The notes beneath the pieces were generated by a model, which did no database searches, was not told the origin of the DNA, and saw only the letters and a program-made list of their open reading frames with translations. From Lawsonibacter sp. (GTDB lineage: Bacteria > Bacillota > Clostridia > Oscillospirales > Oscillospiraceae), in NCBI GenBank assembly GCA_020025455.1, contig JAHHSC010000014.1, forward strand, positions 1 to 20,203: a DNA stretch of 20,203 bases, written 5' to 3'. A program made the translations under genes and the position numbers. This document shows, in pieces, positions 1-6,577 of the stretch (position 1 is its first letter; the number at the start of each line of letters is the position of its first letter).

Positions 1-2
1 GC

Positions 3-89
3 GTTTATGATCCGCCCGCAGAAAAGAGCAGCGGCGGAGGAACCACCACCCGAAGCAGCGGCGGCTCCAGCTCCAGCGGAAAGTTCTGA
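3..89 (+). CDS. C-terminal tail of an unidentified upstream protein (partial)
   Basis: The frame is open at the left edge and ends at TGA 87-89. It reads VYDPPAEKSS, then a run of Gly, Thr and Ser (GGGTTT, SSGGSSSSG) and ends GKF. Such Ser/Gly-rich low-complexity tails occur at the C-terminus of cell-wall-facing proteins, for example some class A penicillin-binding proteins, but nothing here identifies the family. A second frame is open from 1 to 141 (Ala/Pro-rich, ending at TAA 139-141) and cannot be excluded. I prefer the 3-89 frame because a Ser/Gly tail is a familiar protein ending. A + strand terminator at 189-239 supports a + strand gene ending here in either case. Confidence 0.45.
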   Translation, partial: VYDPPAEKSSGGGTTTRSSGGSSSSGKF

Positions 90-188
90 TCGGGCTCTAG
101 CCCTGGGCGCAGCGTGGGAGGACGGCCTTCCCGGACAATAAAAACCAACGGCCGCCATGCAGACATCGGGACGATAACCAAGAAATCA

Positions 189-239
189 CAGGCACAGAAG
201 GCACACACGGAAACGTGCTCCCTCTGTGCCTGCCTTTTT
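189..239 (+). terminator. Rho-independent terminator of the upstream gene
   Basis: The arms CAGGCACAGA (189-198) and TCTGTGCCTG (223-232) pair perfectly. An inner GCAC/GTGC helix (201-204 with 214-217) extends the stem, and TTTTT follows at 235-239. The orientation is +, separating the upstream gene from murB. Confidence 0.85.
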
Positions 240-253
240 AGTTCAATCGCCTA

Positions 254-282
254 TTCTAATTTTCTGAAAACTTTGCTATAAT
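254..282 (+). promoter_or_regulatory. Promoter of murB-whiA-dnaE (extended -10)
   Basis: A perfect TATAAT lies at 277-282, preceded by TGC (274-276), giving an extended -10 element. The -35 at the 17-bp position is weak (TTCTAA, 254-259), as is common with extended -10 promoters. Transcription would start near 289, about 37 nt before the murB start. No other promoter of similar quality was seen before dnaE, so the three genes probably share it. Confidence 0.7.
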
Positions 283-325
283 CTACCCTGAGAACGTTTC
301 GTTTAACATGACTCGGAGGTCCTAT

Positions 326-1243
326 ATGGAAATCTTGACATATTTAAAGGCGGAGTTGAACCGCCGTTGTCCCCAGCTGGAGCTGCGCGAGCAGGAACCG
401 ATGTCCCGCCACACCAGCTTTCGCATTGGCGGCCCAGCCGCCCTCATGGCGCTGCCCAAGTCGGAGGAGGAGGCCGCCGCGGCATTGCGTACCGCCTACG
501 AACTGGGGGTGGAGCCGTTTTATCTGGGCAACGGGTCTAATCTGTTGGTGTCCGACAAGGGCGTGGACCGCTTTATCATCAAAATCGGTTCCGGCTTCGA
601 CCGCTGCTGTGCAGAGGGAAACACCCTGACCGCAGACTGCGGCATTACGCTGGCCCGACTGGCCTGCGTTGCCCGGGATAAGGGGCTGACCGGTCTGGAA
701 TTTGCCCACGGGATTCCCGGCTCTCTGGGCGGCGCCGCCACCATGAATGCAGGGGCTTACGGCGGCGAGATGTGCCAGGTGATCCGAAAAATCATCGCCC
801 TGAACCGCCGGGGGGAACGCTGCGCCATCACCGATTTTGACTACGGATACCGCCACAGCGTATTTTCCAGCGGGGAGTACCTGGTCACCTCGGTGGAGAT
901 GGAGCTCCGGCCGGGGGACCCACAGGCGATCCGGGCGCGGATGGAGGAGCTGTCCGCCAAGCGGCAGGCCAAGCAGCCGCTGGAGTTTCCCAGTGCCGGC
1001 TCTGTGTTCAAGCGCCCGGAGGGCCACTTTGCCGGTGCCCTTGTGGAGAGCAGCGGCCTGAAGGGGCTGACCGTAGGCGGGGCTCAGGTGTCCACCAAAC
1101 ACGCGGGCTTTATCGTCAACGTGGGCGGGGCCACCTGTGCCGATGTGCTGGAGCTGGTTCGCCAGATCCAGGAGAAGGTTCGGACGGACCACGGCGTGGA
1201 GCTGGAAATGGAAATCAAGGTCCTGGGCGAGCCCCAGGCGTAA
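326..1243 (+). CDS. murB: UDP-N-acetylenolpyruvoylglucosamine reductase MurB
   Basis: MurB is the cytoplasmic flavoenzyme that uses NADPH to reduce the enolpyruvyl group of UDP-GlcNAc-enolpyruvate to UDP-MurNAc, the second committed step of peptidoglycan precursor synthesis. The 305-residue protein has FAD-binding motifs GNGSNLLV (68-75) and HGIPGSLGGAATMNAG (128-143), the substrate-site YR pair (175-176), the catalytic serine in SAGSVFKRP (Ser226) and the C-terminal Glu296 in LEMEIKVLG. The length and lack of the extra Tyr-loop region fit type II MurB enzymes, in which these positions are the same as in the Staphylococcus aureus protein. An in-frame ATG at 308 exists, but CGGAGG (314-319) lies 6 nt before ATG 326, so 326 is the start. 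It is first in an apparent operon with whiA and dnaE. Confidence 0.96.
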   Translation: MEILTYLKAELNRRCPQLELREQEPMSRHTSFRIGGPAALMALPKSEEEAAAALRTAYELGVEPFYLGNGSNLLVSDKGVDRFIIKIGSGFDRCCAEGNTLTADCGITLARLACVARDKGLTGLEFAHGIPGSLGGAATMNAGAYGGEMCQVIRKIIALNRRGERCAITDFDYGYRHSVFSSGEYLVTSVEMELRPGDPQAIRARMEELSAKRQAKQPLEFPSAGSVFKRPEGHFAGALVESSGLKGLTVGGAQVSTKHAGFIVNVGGATCADVLELVRQIQEKVRTDHGVELEMEIKVLGEPQA

Positions 1244-1297
1244 GAGATTGGCCCCAGAAAGGGATATGGGGCGCTGCACATTTGGAGGAATCAAACC

Positions 1298-2194
1298 ATG
1301 TCCTTTGCGGGAGAAGTGAAAGCAGAGCTGTGCCGTACCAGCCTGAACCGAAAGTGCTGTATCCAGGCCGAGGCCTACGGCATACTACTGTACTGCAACA
1401 CCTATAACAGCGGTGAGATCCGCATTATAACCGAAAACGATGCCTTCGCGCAGCGGCTGCCGCTGCTGTTCAAAAAAGCATTCAAGCTCACCTTCGACCG
1501 ATTGCCCAGCCCCGACGGAAAGCACATCTTTTCCATCACCAATCCAGACAAGCTGGGGGTGGTGGCCGATACCTACGGCGGCGGCGGTCCTGCCCTGTCC
1601 CTGCATGTGAACTATGCGGTGCTGGAGGAGAACTGCTGCCGCTCCGCCTTTCTGCGGGGTGCGTTTCTGGCCGGCGGCTCGGTTACCGACCCCAGGAAAA
1701 GCTATCACCTGGAAATGACCACCTCCCACCTGAGTGTCGGCCGGGAGATGGTGGCGCTCATGCGGGAGCTGGACCTGGAGCCAAAGGATGCCCAGCGGAA
1801 AGGAAACTCCGTGATCTACTTCAAACAGAGCAACCGCATTGAGGATTTTCTCACCACCATCGGGGCACCGCTGGCCGCCATGGAGATCATGAACACCAAG
1901 CTGGAGAAGAATCTGCGGGGGAGCGTGAACCGCCGGGTCAACTGCGACGCTGCCAACATGGACAAGGTGGTGGAGGCGGCCATTGCCCAGACGGAGGCGA
2001 TTCGCCGTCTGGAGGAGAGCGGTCAGTTGGGCAATCTGCCCGAAAAGCTCCAGGAAAGCGCACGGCTGCGGTTGGCCCACCCGGAGGACACCCTCAGCCA
2101 ACTGGCCCAGCGCTGCGACCCGCCCATTACCAAATCCGCTCTGAACCATCGGCTGCGGAAGCTGGTGGAGCTGGGCAAACAAGAAGAAAACTGA
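1298..2194 (+). CDS. whiA: DNA-binding protein WhiA
   Basis: WhiA pairs a degenerate LAGLIDADG homing-endonuclease-like fold with a C-terminal helix-turn-helix. It is a sporulation transcription factor in Streptomyces and is linked to division and chromosome segregation in Bacillus. This 298-residue protein shows the N-terminal WhiA region, the LAGLIDADG-like stretch RGAFLAGGSVTDPRKSYHLE (120-139) without catalytic acidic residues, and the C-terminal helix-turn-helix (about 217-292, with NCDAANMDK and LRLAHPEDTLSQLA). GGAGG at 1284-1288 sits 9 nt before the ATG. The 54-nt gap after murB contains a 6-bp GCCCCA/TGGGGC hairpin (1251-1272) with no T tract, so read-through from murB is expected. 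The rapZ and yvcK genes that usually lie between murB and whiA in Firmicutes are absent. Confidence 0.96.
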   Translation: MSFAGEVKAELCRTSLNRKCCIQAEAYGILLYCNTYNSGEIRIITENDAFAQRLPLLFKKAFKLTFDRLPSPDGKHIFSITNPDKLGVVADTYGGGGPALSLHVNYAVLEENCCRSAFLRGAFLAGGSVTDPRKSYHLEMTTSHLSVGREMVALMRELDLEPKDAQRKGNSVIYFKQSNRIEDFLTTIGAPLAAMEIMNTKLEKNLRGSVNRRVNCDAANMDKVVEAAIAQTEAIRRLEESGQLGNLPEKLQESARLRLAHPEDTLSQLAQRCDPPITKSALNHRLRKLVELGKQEEN

Positions 2195-2224
2195 CGCCGG
2201 TCCGAGCCCAGGGGGTAACATACC

Positions 2225-5200
2225 ATGTCCTTTGTTCATTTACATCTGCATACCGAGTTTTCACTGCTGGATGGTGCCTGCCGCCTCAACAAGCTGGTCA
2301 AGCATGTGAAAGAGCTGGGCCAGAAGGCGGTGGCCATTACCGACCACGGCGTTATGTACGGGGTTATCGACTTTTATCGGGCCTGCAAGGCCGAAGGGAT
2401 CAAGCCCATTATCGGCTGTGAGGTCTATGTGGCGCCCAGAGGGCGCACCCGGTTCCAAAAGGTCCACGAGCTTGACACCGGCTCCAGCCACCTGCTGCTG
2501 CTGTGCCGCAATGAGGAGGGCTACCATAACCTGTGTGATCTGGTGTCCAAGGCGTTTTTGGAGGGCTTTTATATTAAGCCCCGCATCGATTTGGATCTGC
2601 TGCGGGCGCACAGCGGCGGCCTGATCGCCTGTTCGGCCTGTCTGGGCGGTGAACTGCCGAAGCTGCTGCGGGCCGGGGAGTACGACAAGGCCAAGAAGGT
2701 CGCCCTGGAAATGAGGGATATCTTCGGGGAGGACGGCTACTACCTGGAACTCCAGGACCACGGTATCGCAGCCCAGAAGCAGGTCAATGCGGGCCTCATC
2801 CGCATCCATGAGGAGACCGGAATCCCACTGGTGGCCACAAACGATGCCCACTACATCACCAAGGAGGACTGGGAGATCCAGGACATTCTCATGTGCATCC
2901 AGACGGGCAAGACGCAGGAGGACCCGGACCGTATGCGCTTCGAGACGCACGAATTCTACGTGAAGTCGGAGGAGGAGATGGCAAGTCTCTTCCCGGAGTA
3001 CCCCGAGGCCATTGAGAACACCGCCAAGATCGCGGATATGTGCAATGTGGAGTTTCAGTTTGGCAAGTACCACCTGCCGCATTTTCCGCTCCCAGAGGGT
3101 TGGACTGATGCGGATGCCTATTTTGAAATGCTCTGCATGGAGGGGTTTGCCCGCCGCTACCCCGACCAGCCGGAGGGACATCGGAAGCAGCTGCGTTATG
3201 AGATGGACATGATCCGCAAAATGGGCTTTGTGGACTATTTTCTCATCGTGTCCGACTTTATCGCCTATGCCAAGAGCCACAGCATCCCGGTGGGACCCGG
3301 CCGAGGTTCCGCCGCGGGATCGATGGTGTCCTACTGTCTGAACATCACCGACCTGGACCCCATCAAGTATGGCCTGTACTTTGAGCGGTTCCTGAACCCG
3401 GAGCGCGTGTCCATGCCCGATATCGACATCGACTTCTGCATCCGCCGCCGCCAGGAGGTCATCGACTATGTGAACCGAAAGTACGGAGAGGACCATGTGG
3501 CCCAGATCGTCACCTTCGGCACCATGGCCGCCCGCGCCGCCATCCGGGACGTGGGACGTGTGCTGAACGTTCCCTATGCTGAGGTGGATGCCCTGGCCAA
3601 GCAGGTGCCCAGCACCCCCCGCATTACCCTCCAGGAGGCGCTGAAGCTCTCCAAGCAGCTGCGCGACTCCTATGAGCGTGACCCCGGAGTGAAGAAGCTC
3701 ATTGACACCGCCATGGCCATCGAAGGAATGCCCCGGAACACCAGCACCCATGCAGCCGGTGTGGTCATTACCAGCAAGCCGGTCAGCGATTATGTGCCGC
3801 TGGCCACCAATGACGGAAACCCCGTGACCCAGTATATCATGACGACGCTGGAAGAGCTGGGCCTGCTGAAAATGGACTTTCTGGGCCTGCGGAACCTGAC
3901 AATCCTGGACGATGCGGTACAAATGGTGCGCACCCATGAGCCGGACTTCTCCCTGGCCTCCATCACGGAGAACGACCCCAAGGTGATGAATATGCTGTCC
4001 GAGGGCAAGACCTCCGGCGTGTTCCAGATGGAGTCAACGGGGATGACCGGTGTGTGCATGGGTCTGAAGCCCCAGAGCATCGAGGACATTACCGCCATTA
4101 TTGCCCTGTACCGGCCCGGGCCTATGGACTCCATTCCCCGGTTTATCGCCTGTAAGCATAACCCCAAGCTCATCGCCTATAAACACCCGGCCCTGGAGCC
4201 GATTCTCCGCAATACCTACGGCTGCATCGTCTATCAGGAGCAGGTCATTCAGATTTTTCAGCAGCTGGCCGGGTACTCTCTGGGTCAGGCAGACATGGTC
4301 CGCCGTGCCATGTCCAAGAAGAAGCGGAAGGACATCCAGCGGGAGCGGGAAGCCTTCCTGCACGGCGACCCGGACCGGAATATCGCGGGCTGTGAAGCCA
4401 AAGGGATTCCGCAGCCTGTGGCGGAGAGTATCTACGACGAGATCACCGATTTCGCAAACTACGCCTTTAACAAGGCACACGCTGTGTGCTACGCTGTGGT
4501 AGCGTACCAGACGGCCTGGTTCAAGTACTACCACCCCAGAGAGTATATGGCTGCCCTGCTCACCTCTGTGCTGGATTCCAGCGAGAAGGTGGCTGAGTAT
4601 ATCGGGGAGTGCCGCTCCATGGGCATACAGCTGCTGCCTCCGGATGTGAATGAGTCGGGGGCCGATTTTACCGTGGTGGATGAGGGCATCCGCTTCGGCC
4701 TGGTGGCGCTGAAGGGCGTGGGGCGTGCCTGCATCAACAACCTGCTGGCAGAGCGTCAGAAAGCCGGACCCTTCAAGGACTTCATGGACTTCTGCGACCG
4801 GATGTACGACCAGGATCTGAACCGAAAGGCGGTGGAGAGCCTCATCAAGAGCGGTGCGTTTGACCGGATGGGATACCGCCGCTCCCAGCTGATGCAGGTG
4901 TTCGGTCAGGTGTTGGACGGCGTGGCCGCCAGCCGAAAGCGCAACCTGGAGGGCCAGTTGGATCTCTTTGGCTTCGGAGCCCAGGAGGAGAGCGAGCAGA
5001 CCTGCCCACAGCCTGCGCTGGACCTGCCCGACCTGCCCGAGTTCTGCCCGCAGGAACTGATGAATATGGAGAAGGAGACCACCGGTCTCTACCTCAGCGG
5101 ACACCCCATGGACCAGTACCGTGAGATCGCGCGGCAGCAGGGTGCAGTGACCATCGGTTCCATCATTACCGACTTTGCAGAGCCAGGCGGACCAAAGGTA

Positions 5201-5710
5201 TACCAGGATAACCAGCGGATCACAGTGGCGGGTGTCATCACCAACTATAAGACCCGCACCACCCGGAATAATACCCTCATGGCCTATGTAAATCTGGAGG
5301 ACGACACCAGCACCATGGAGCTGCTGTGCTTCAACCGGGTGCTGGAGGAGAGCGGCAGCTACATCCGGGAAAACAGTGCGATCCTGGTTCAGGGCAAAAT
5401 CTCGGTCCGAGACGAAAAGGCCCCTCAGATCATGGTGGACTCGATCCGTCCGCTGGGCGACCTGCCTGTCCAGCCAGCTCAGAGCACCGAGGGACCGAAA
5501 CCCAGAAAGCTGTGGCTCCGTCTGCCCAGCCGTGAGGACCCGGTGACCAGAAAGGTGACCCTGGCCCTGAGCTTCTTCCCTGGACAGGAGAAAGTCATTT
5601 TGTACTTTGCTGACTGTCAGCGCCGCTTTGGTGCCGCCTGTCAGATCCATCCCGCTCTGGTAGAAGAGCTGAAGGAGCGCCTGGGCGAGGAAAACGTGGT
5701 GGTGCAGTAA
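2225..5710 (+). CDS. dnaE: DNA polymerase III subunit alpha DnaE
   Basis: This is a replicative C-family DNA polymerase of 1161 residues, normal length for DnaE. The N-terminal PHP domain (about 4-215) keeps all nine metal-ligand positions: His7, His9, Asp16, His41, Glu66, His89, Cys139, Asp207 and His209. The polymerase core has GPGRGSAAGS, catalytic PDIDIDF (Asp399, Asp401) and the third acidic residue in KMDFLGL (Asp551). The helix-hairpin-helix region follows (RFGLVALKGVG), then a beta-clamp-binding motif QLDLF beginning at residue 911, and an OB fold (about 995-1080). The start ATG is preceded by AGGGGG and lies 30 nt after the whiA stop. The architecture is the DnaE type without an inserted DnaQ-like exonuclease, so it is not PolC. 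Confidence 0.98.
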   Translation: MSFVHLHLHTEFSLLDGACRLNKLVKHVKELGQKAVAITDHGVMYGVIDFYRACKAEGIKPIIGCEVYVAPRGRTRFQKVHELDTGSSHLLLLCRNEEGYHNLCDLVSKAFLEGFYIKPRIDLDLLRAHSGGLIACSACLGGELPKLLRAGEYDKAKKVALEMRDIFGEDGYYLELQDHGIAAQKQVNAGLIRIHEETGIPLVATNDAHYITKEDWEIQDILMCIQTGKTQEDPDRMRFETHEFYVKSEEEMASLFPEYPEAIENTAKIADMCNVEFQFGKYHLPHFPLPEGWTDADAYFEMLCMEGFARRYPDQPEGHRKQLRYEMDMIRKMGFVDYFLIVSDFIAYAKSHSIPVGPGRGSAAGSMVSYCLNITDLDPIKYGLYFERFLNPERVSMPDIDIDFCIRRRQEVIDYVNRKYGEDHVAQIVTFGTMAARAAIRDVGRVLNVPYAEVDALAKQVPSTPRITLQEALKLSKQLRDSYERDPGVKKLIDTAMAIEGMPRNTSTHAAGVVITSKPVSDYVPLATNDGNPVTQYIMTTLEELGLLKMDFLGLRNLTILDDAVQMVRTHEPDFSLASITENDPKVMNMLSEGKTSGVFQMESTGMTGVCMGLKPQSIEDITAIIALYRPGPMDSIPRFIACKHNPKLIAYKHPALEPILRNTYGCIVYQEQVIQIFQQLAGYSLGQADMVRRAMSKKKRKDIQREREAFLHGDPDRNIAGCEAKGIPQPVAESIYDEITDFANYAFNKAHAVCYAVVAYQTAWFKYYHPREYMAALLTSVLDSSEKVAEYIGECRSMGIQLLPPDVNESGADFTVVDEGIRFGLVALKGVGRACINNLLAERQKAGPFKDFMDFCDRMYDQDLNRKAVESLIKSGAFDRMGYRRSQLMQVFGQVLDGVAASRKRNLEGQLDLFGFGAQEESEQTCPQPALDLPDLPEFCPQELMNMEKETTGLYLSGHPMDQYREIARQQGAVTIGSIITDFAEPGGPKVYQDNQRITVAGVITNYKTRTTRNNTLMAYVNLEDDTSTMELLCFNRVLEESGSYIRENSAILVQGKISVRDEKAPQIMVDSIRPLGDLPVQPAQSTEGPKPRKLWLRLPSREDPVTRKVTLALSFFPGQEKVILYFADCQRRFGAACQIHPALVEELKERLGEENVVVQ

Positions 5711-5824
5711 CCCAGAAGCAGCCCGCCTGACCGATGGGGAGCAAGAGAACCCCTTTTGAAATCACGGCACTTCACAGGGCTTTGGTGATTTGCTCTGGAT
5801 GGCCAATTTTAACCCAGCTCAACA
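5711..5824. other. Gene-free stretch after dnaE
   Basis: There is no coding signal in these 114 bases. A weak hairpin AAATCAC (5759-5765) / GTGATTT (5785-5791) without a T tract is the only structure seen. The functional end of both flanking genes is the terminator just downstream. Confidence 0.5.
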
Positions 5825-5863
5825 AAAAATGGAGCGTATCGAGGTTCGATACGCTCCATTTTT
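5825..5863. terminator. Bidirectional terminator between dnaE and the ECF S component
   Basis: A perfect 14-bp stem (5829-5842 with 5846-5859, loop GGT) is extended by flanking A and T runs (5825-5828 with 5860-5863) to about 18 bp. It has a T tract on each strand, so it can end dnaE transcripts from the left and S-component transcripts from the right. Confidence 0.93.
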
Positions 5864-5904
5864 GTTACCGGCCGTTCACTGAGAATGGCTTGATTTGACA
5901 GGAC

Positions 5905-6429
5905 TTAGAGAGAGACACGTTCCAGCGCGTGACTGTGGTCCAGAACGGTGTACACGATGGTGGCGGTGATCAGACCGAAAGCGGCCTGAACCAGGTTGCC
6001 GGGGATGTCCACAGCGGCGGCCAGGCCATAGCTCAGGAACACGGCGCAGTAACCAAAGTAGCCCAGAACCATGATGGCCTCAGCAACCACAGCACTGACC
6101 AGCTGGGCGGTCAGCTTGCGGGCAGGCGTGCGGCCTTTCAGAGCATGGAAGAGGAAACCGGCGGCTGCGCCCATGGCAAACTTAATCACCAACGTGCCAG
6201 GGGCGTAATTGGTGTAGCTGGACAAAATATCGGCCAGCATGGAGCCGATGCCGGCCGCCGCGCCCCCGTACAAGGGGCCGAGAACCCAGGCAGACAGCAG
6301 AACGGAACAGTCACCGAGGTTCAGAAACCCCTGCGTGGGCGAGGGTACCTGAATCACCATGGTCATTACCGTGGTCAGAGCGGCAAACATGGCGGCCATG
6401 ACCAGTTTTTTAAGATTGGAATGTCTCAT
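5905..6429 (-). CDS. ECF transporter S component, probable vitamin B6 (pyridoxine) binder
   Basis: This is a 174-residue hydrophobic protein with about six membrane segments (7-27, 41-58, 59-72, 77-96, 107-136, 145-164). It fits the substrate-binding S subunit of an energy-coupling-factor ABC importer. Family marks are the small-residue motif in helix 1 (AAMFAA, two overlapping AxxxA, the EcfT docking surface), FLNLGD (35-40), and a glycine-rich turn followed by SMLADILSSYTNYAPGTLVIK (63-83, a conserved loop). No EcfA or EcfT gene lies here, so it would use a shared module. The substrate is inferred from the divergent MocR regulator, which in many Firmicutes is PdxR paired with B6 synthesis or uptake genes (pdxU type). 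Other pyrimidine or vitamin substrates are possible. An in-frame TTG at 6447 is rejected: GGGGG (6439-6443) lies 9 nt before ATG 6429. Confidence 0.85.
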   Translation of the reverse strand: MRHSNLKKLVMAAMFAALTTVMTMVIQVPSPTQGFLNLGDCSVLLSAWVLGPLYGGAAAGIGSMLADILSSYTNYAPGTLVIKFAMGAAAGFLFHALKGRTPARKLTAQLVSAVVAEAIMVLGYFGYCAVFLSYGLAAAVDIPGNLVQAAFGLITATIVYTVLDHSHALERVSL

Positions 6430-6443
6430 TTTACGAAACCCCC

Positions 6444-6504
6444 ACAACTAGATTTTCCCGTACACACAAAACGGAAATTGCACTTGCAATTACAGCATAG
6501 TTGT
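6444..6504 (-). promoter_or_regulatory. Structured 5' leader or operator dyads upstream of the S-component gene
   Basis: On the - strand the predicted transcript begins with ACAACTA (6504-6498), which can pair perfectly with TAGTTGT (6450-6444) immediately before the GGGGG ribosome binding site. Two hairpins sit inside: AATTGC/GCAATT with loop AAGT (6491-6476), and TCCGT / ACGGGA with one bulged G (about 6475-6456). Together they make a compact three-helix junction. The inner dyad AATTGCA-CT-TGCAATT (6476-6491) could instead be a protein-binding site on DNA. Function is inference. Confidence 0.4.
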
Positions 6505-6539
6505 ATTTTAATAGTATCTGGCATGAATGAAAGAACCAA
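6484..6539. promoter_or_regulatory. Overlapping divergent promoters for the MocR regulator and the S component
   Basis: The + strand promoter is TTGCAA (6484-6489), a 17-bp spacer, then TTTAAT (6507-6512). The - strand promoter is TTGGTT (6539-6534), a 17-bp spacer, then TACTAT (6516-6511). The two -10 boxes share bases 6511-6512, so one bound protein could block both. An imperfect direct repeat covers ATAGTATCTGG (6511-6521) and ATAGGACCAGA (6554-6564), 43 bp apart or about four helical turns, and both copies follow TTTT tracts. It is a candidate MocR operator pair. Confidence 0.55.
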
Positions 6540-6577
6540 AGTAATACTTTTTTATAGGACCAGATTGGAGGAAGACC

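Noticed and set aside
5..208. Minus-strand Pro-rich frame at the left edge
   Set aside because: The terminator at 189-239 is oriented for a + strand gene, and the composition is explained as the complement of the Ser/Gly codon run.
1251..1272. GCCCCA/TGGGGC hairpin between murB and whiA as a terminator
   Set aside because: There is no T tract, and whiA lies 26 nt further on with no promoter of its own visible.
5759..5791. AAATCAC/GTGATTT hairpin after dnaE
   Set aside because: It is short with a 19-nt loop and no T tract; the strong two-way terminator at 5825-5863 explains termination.
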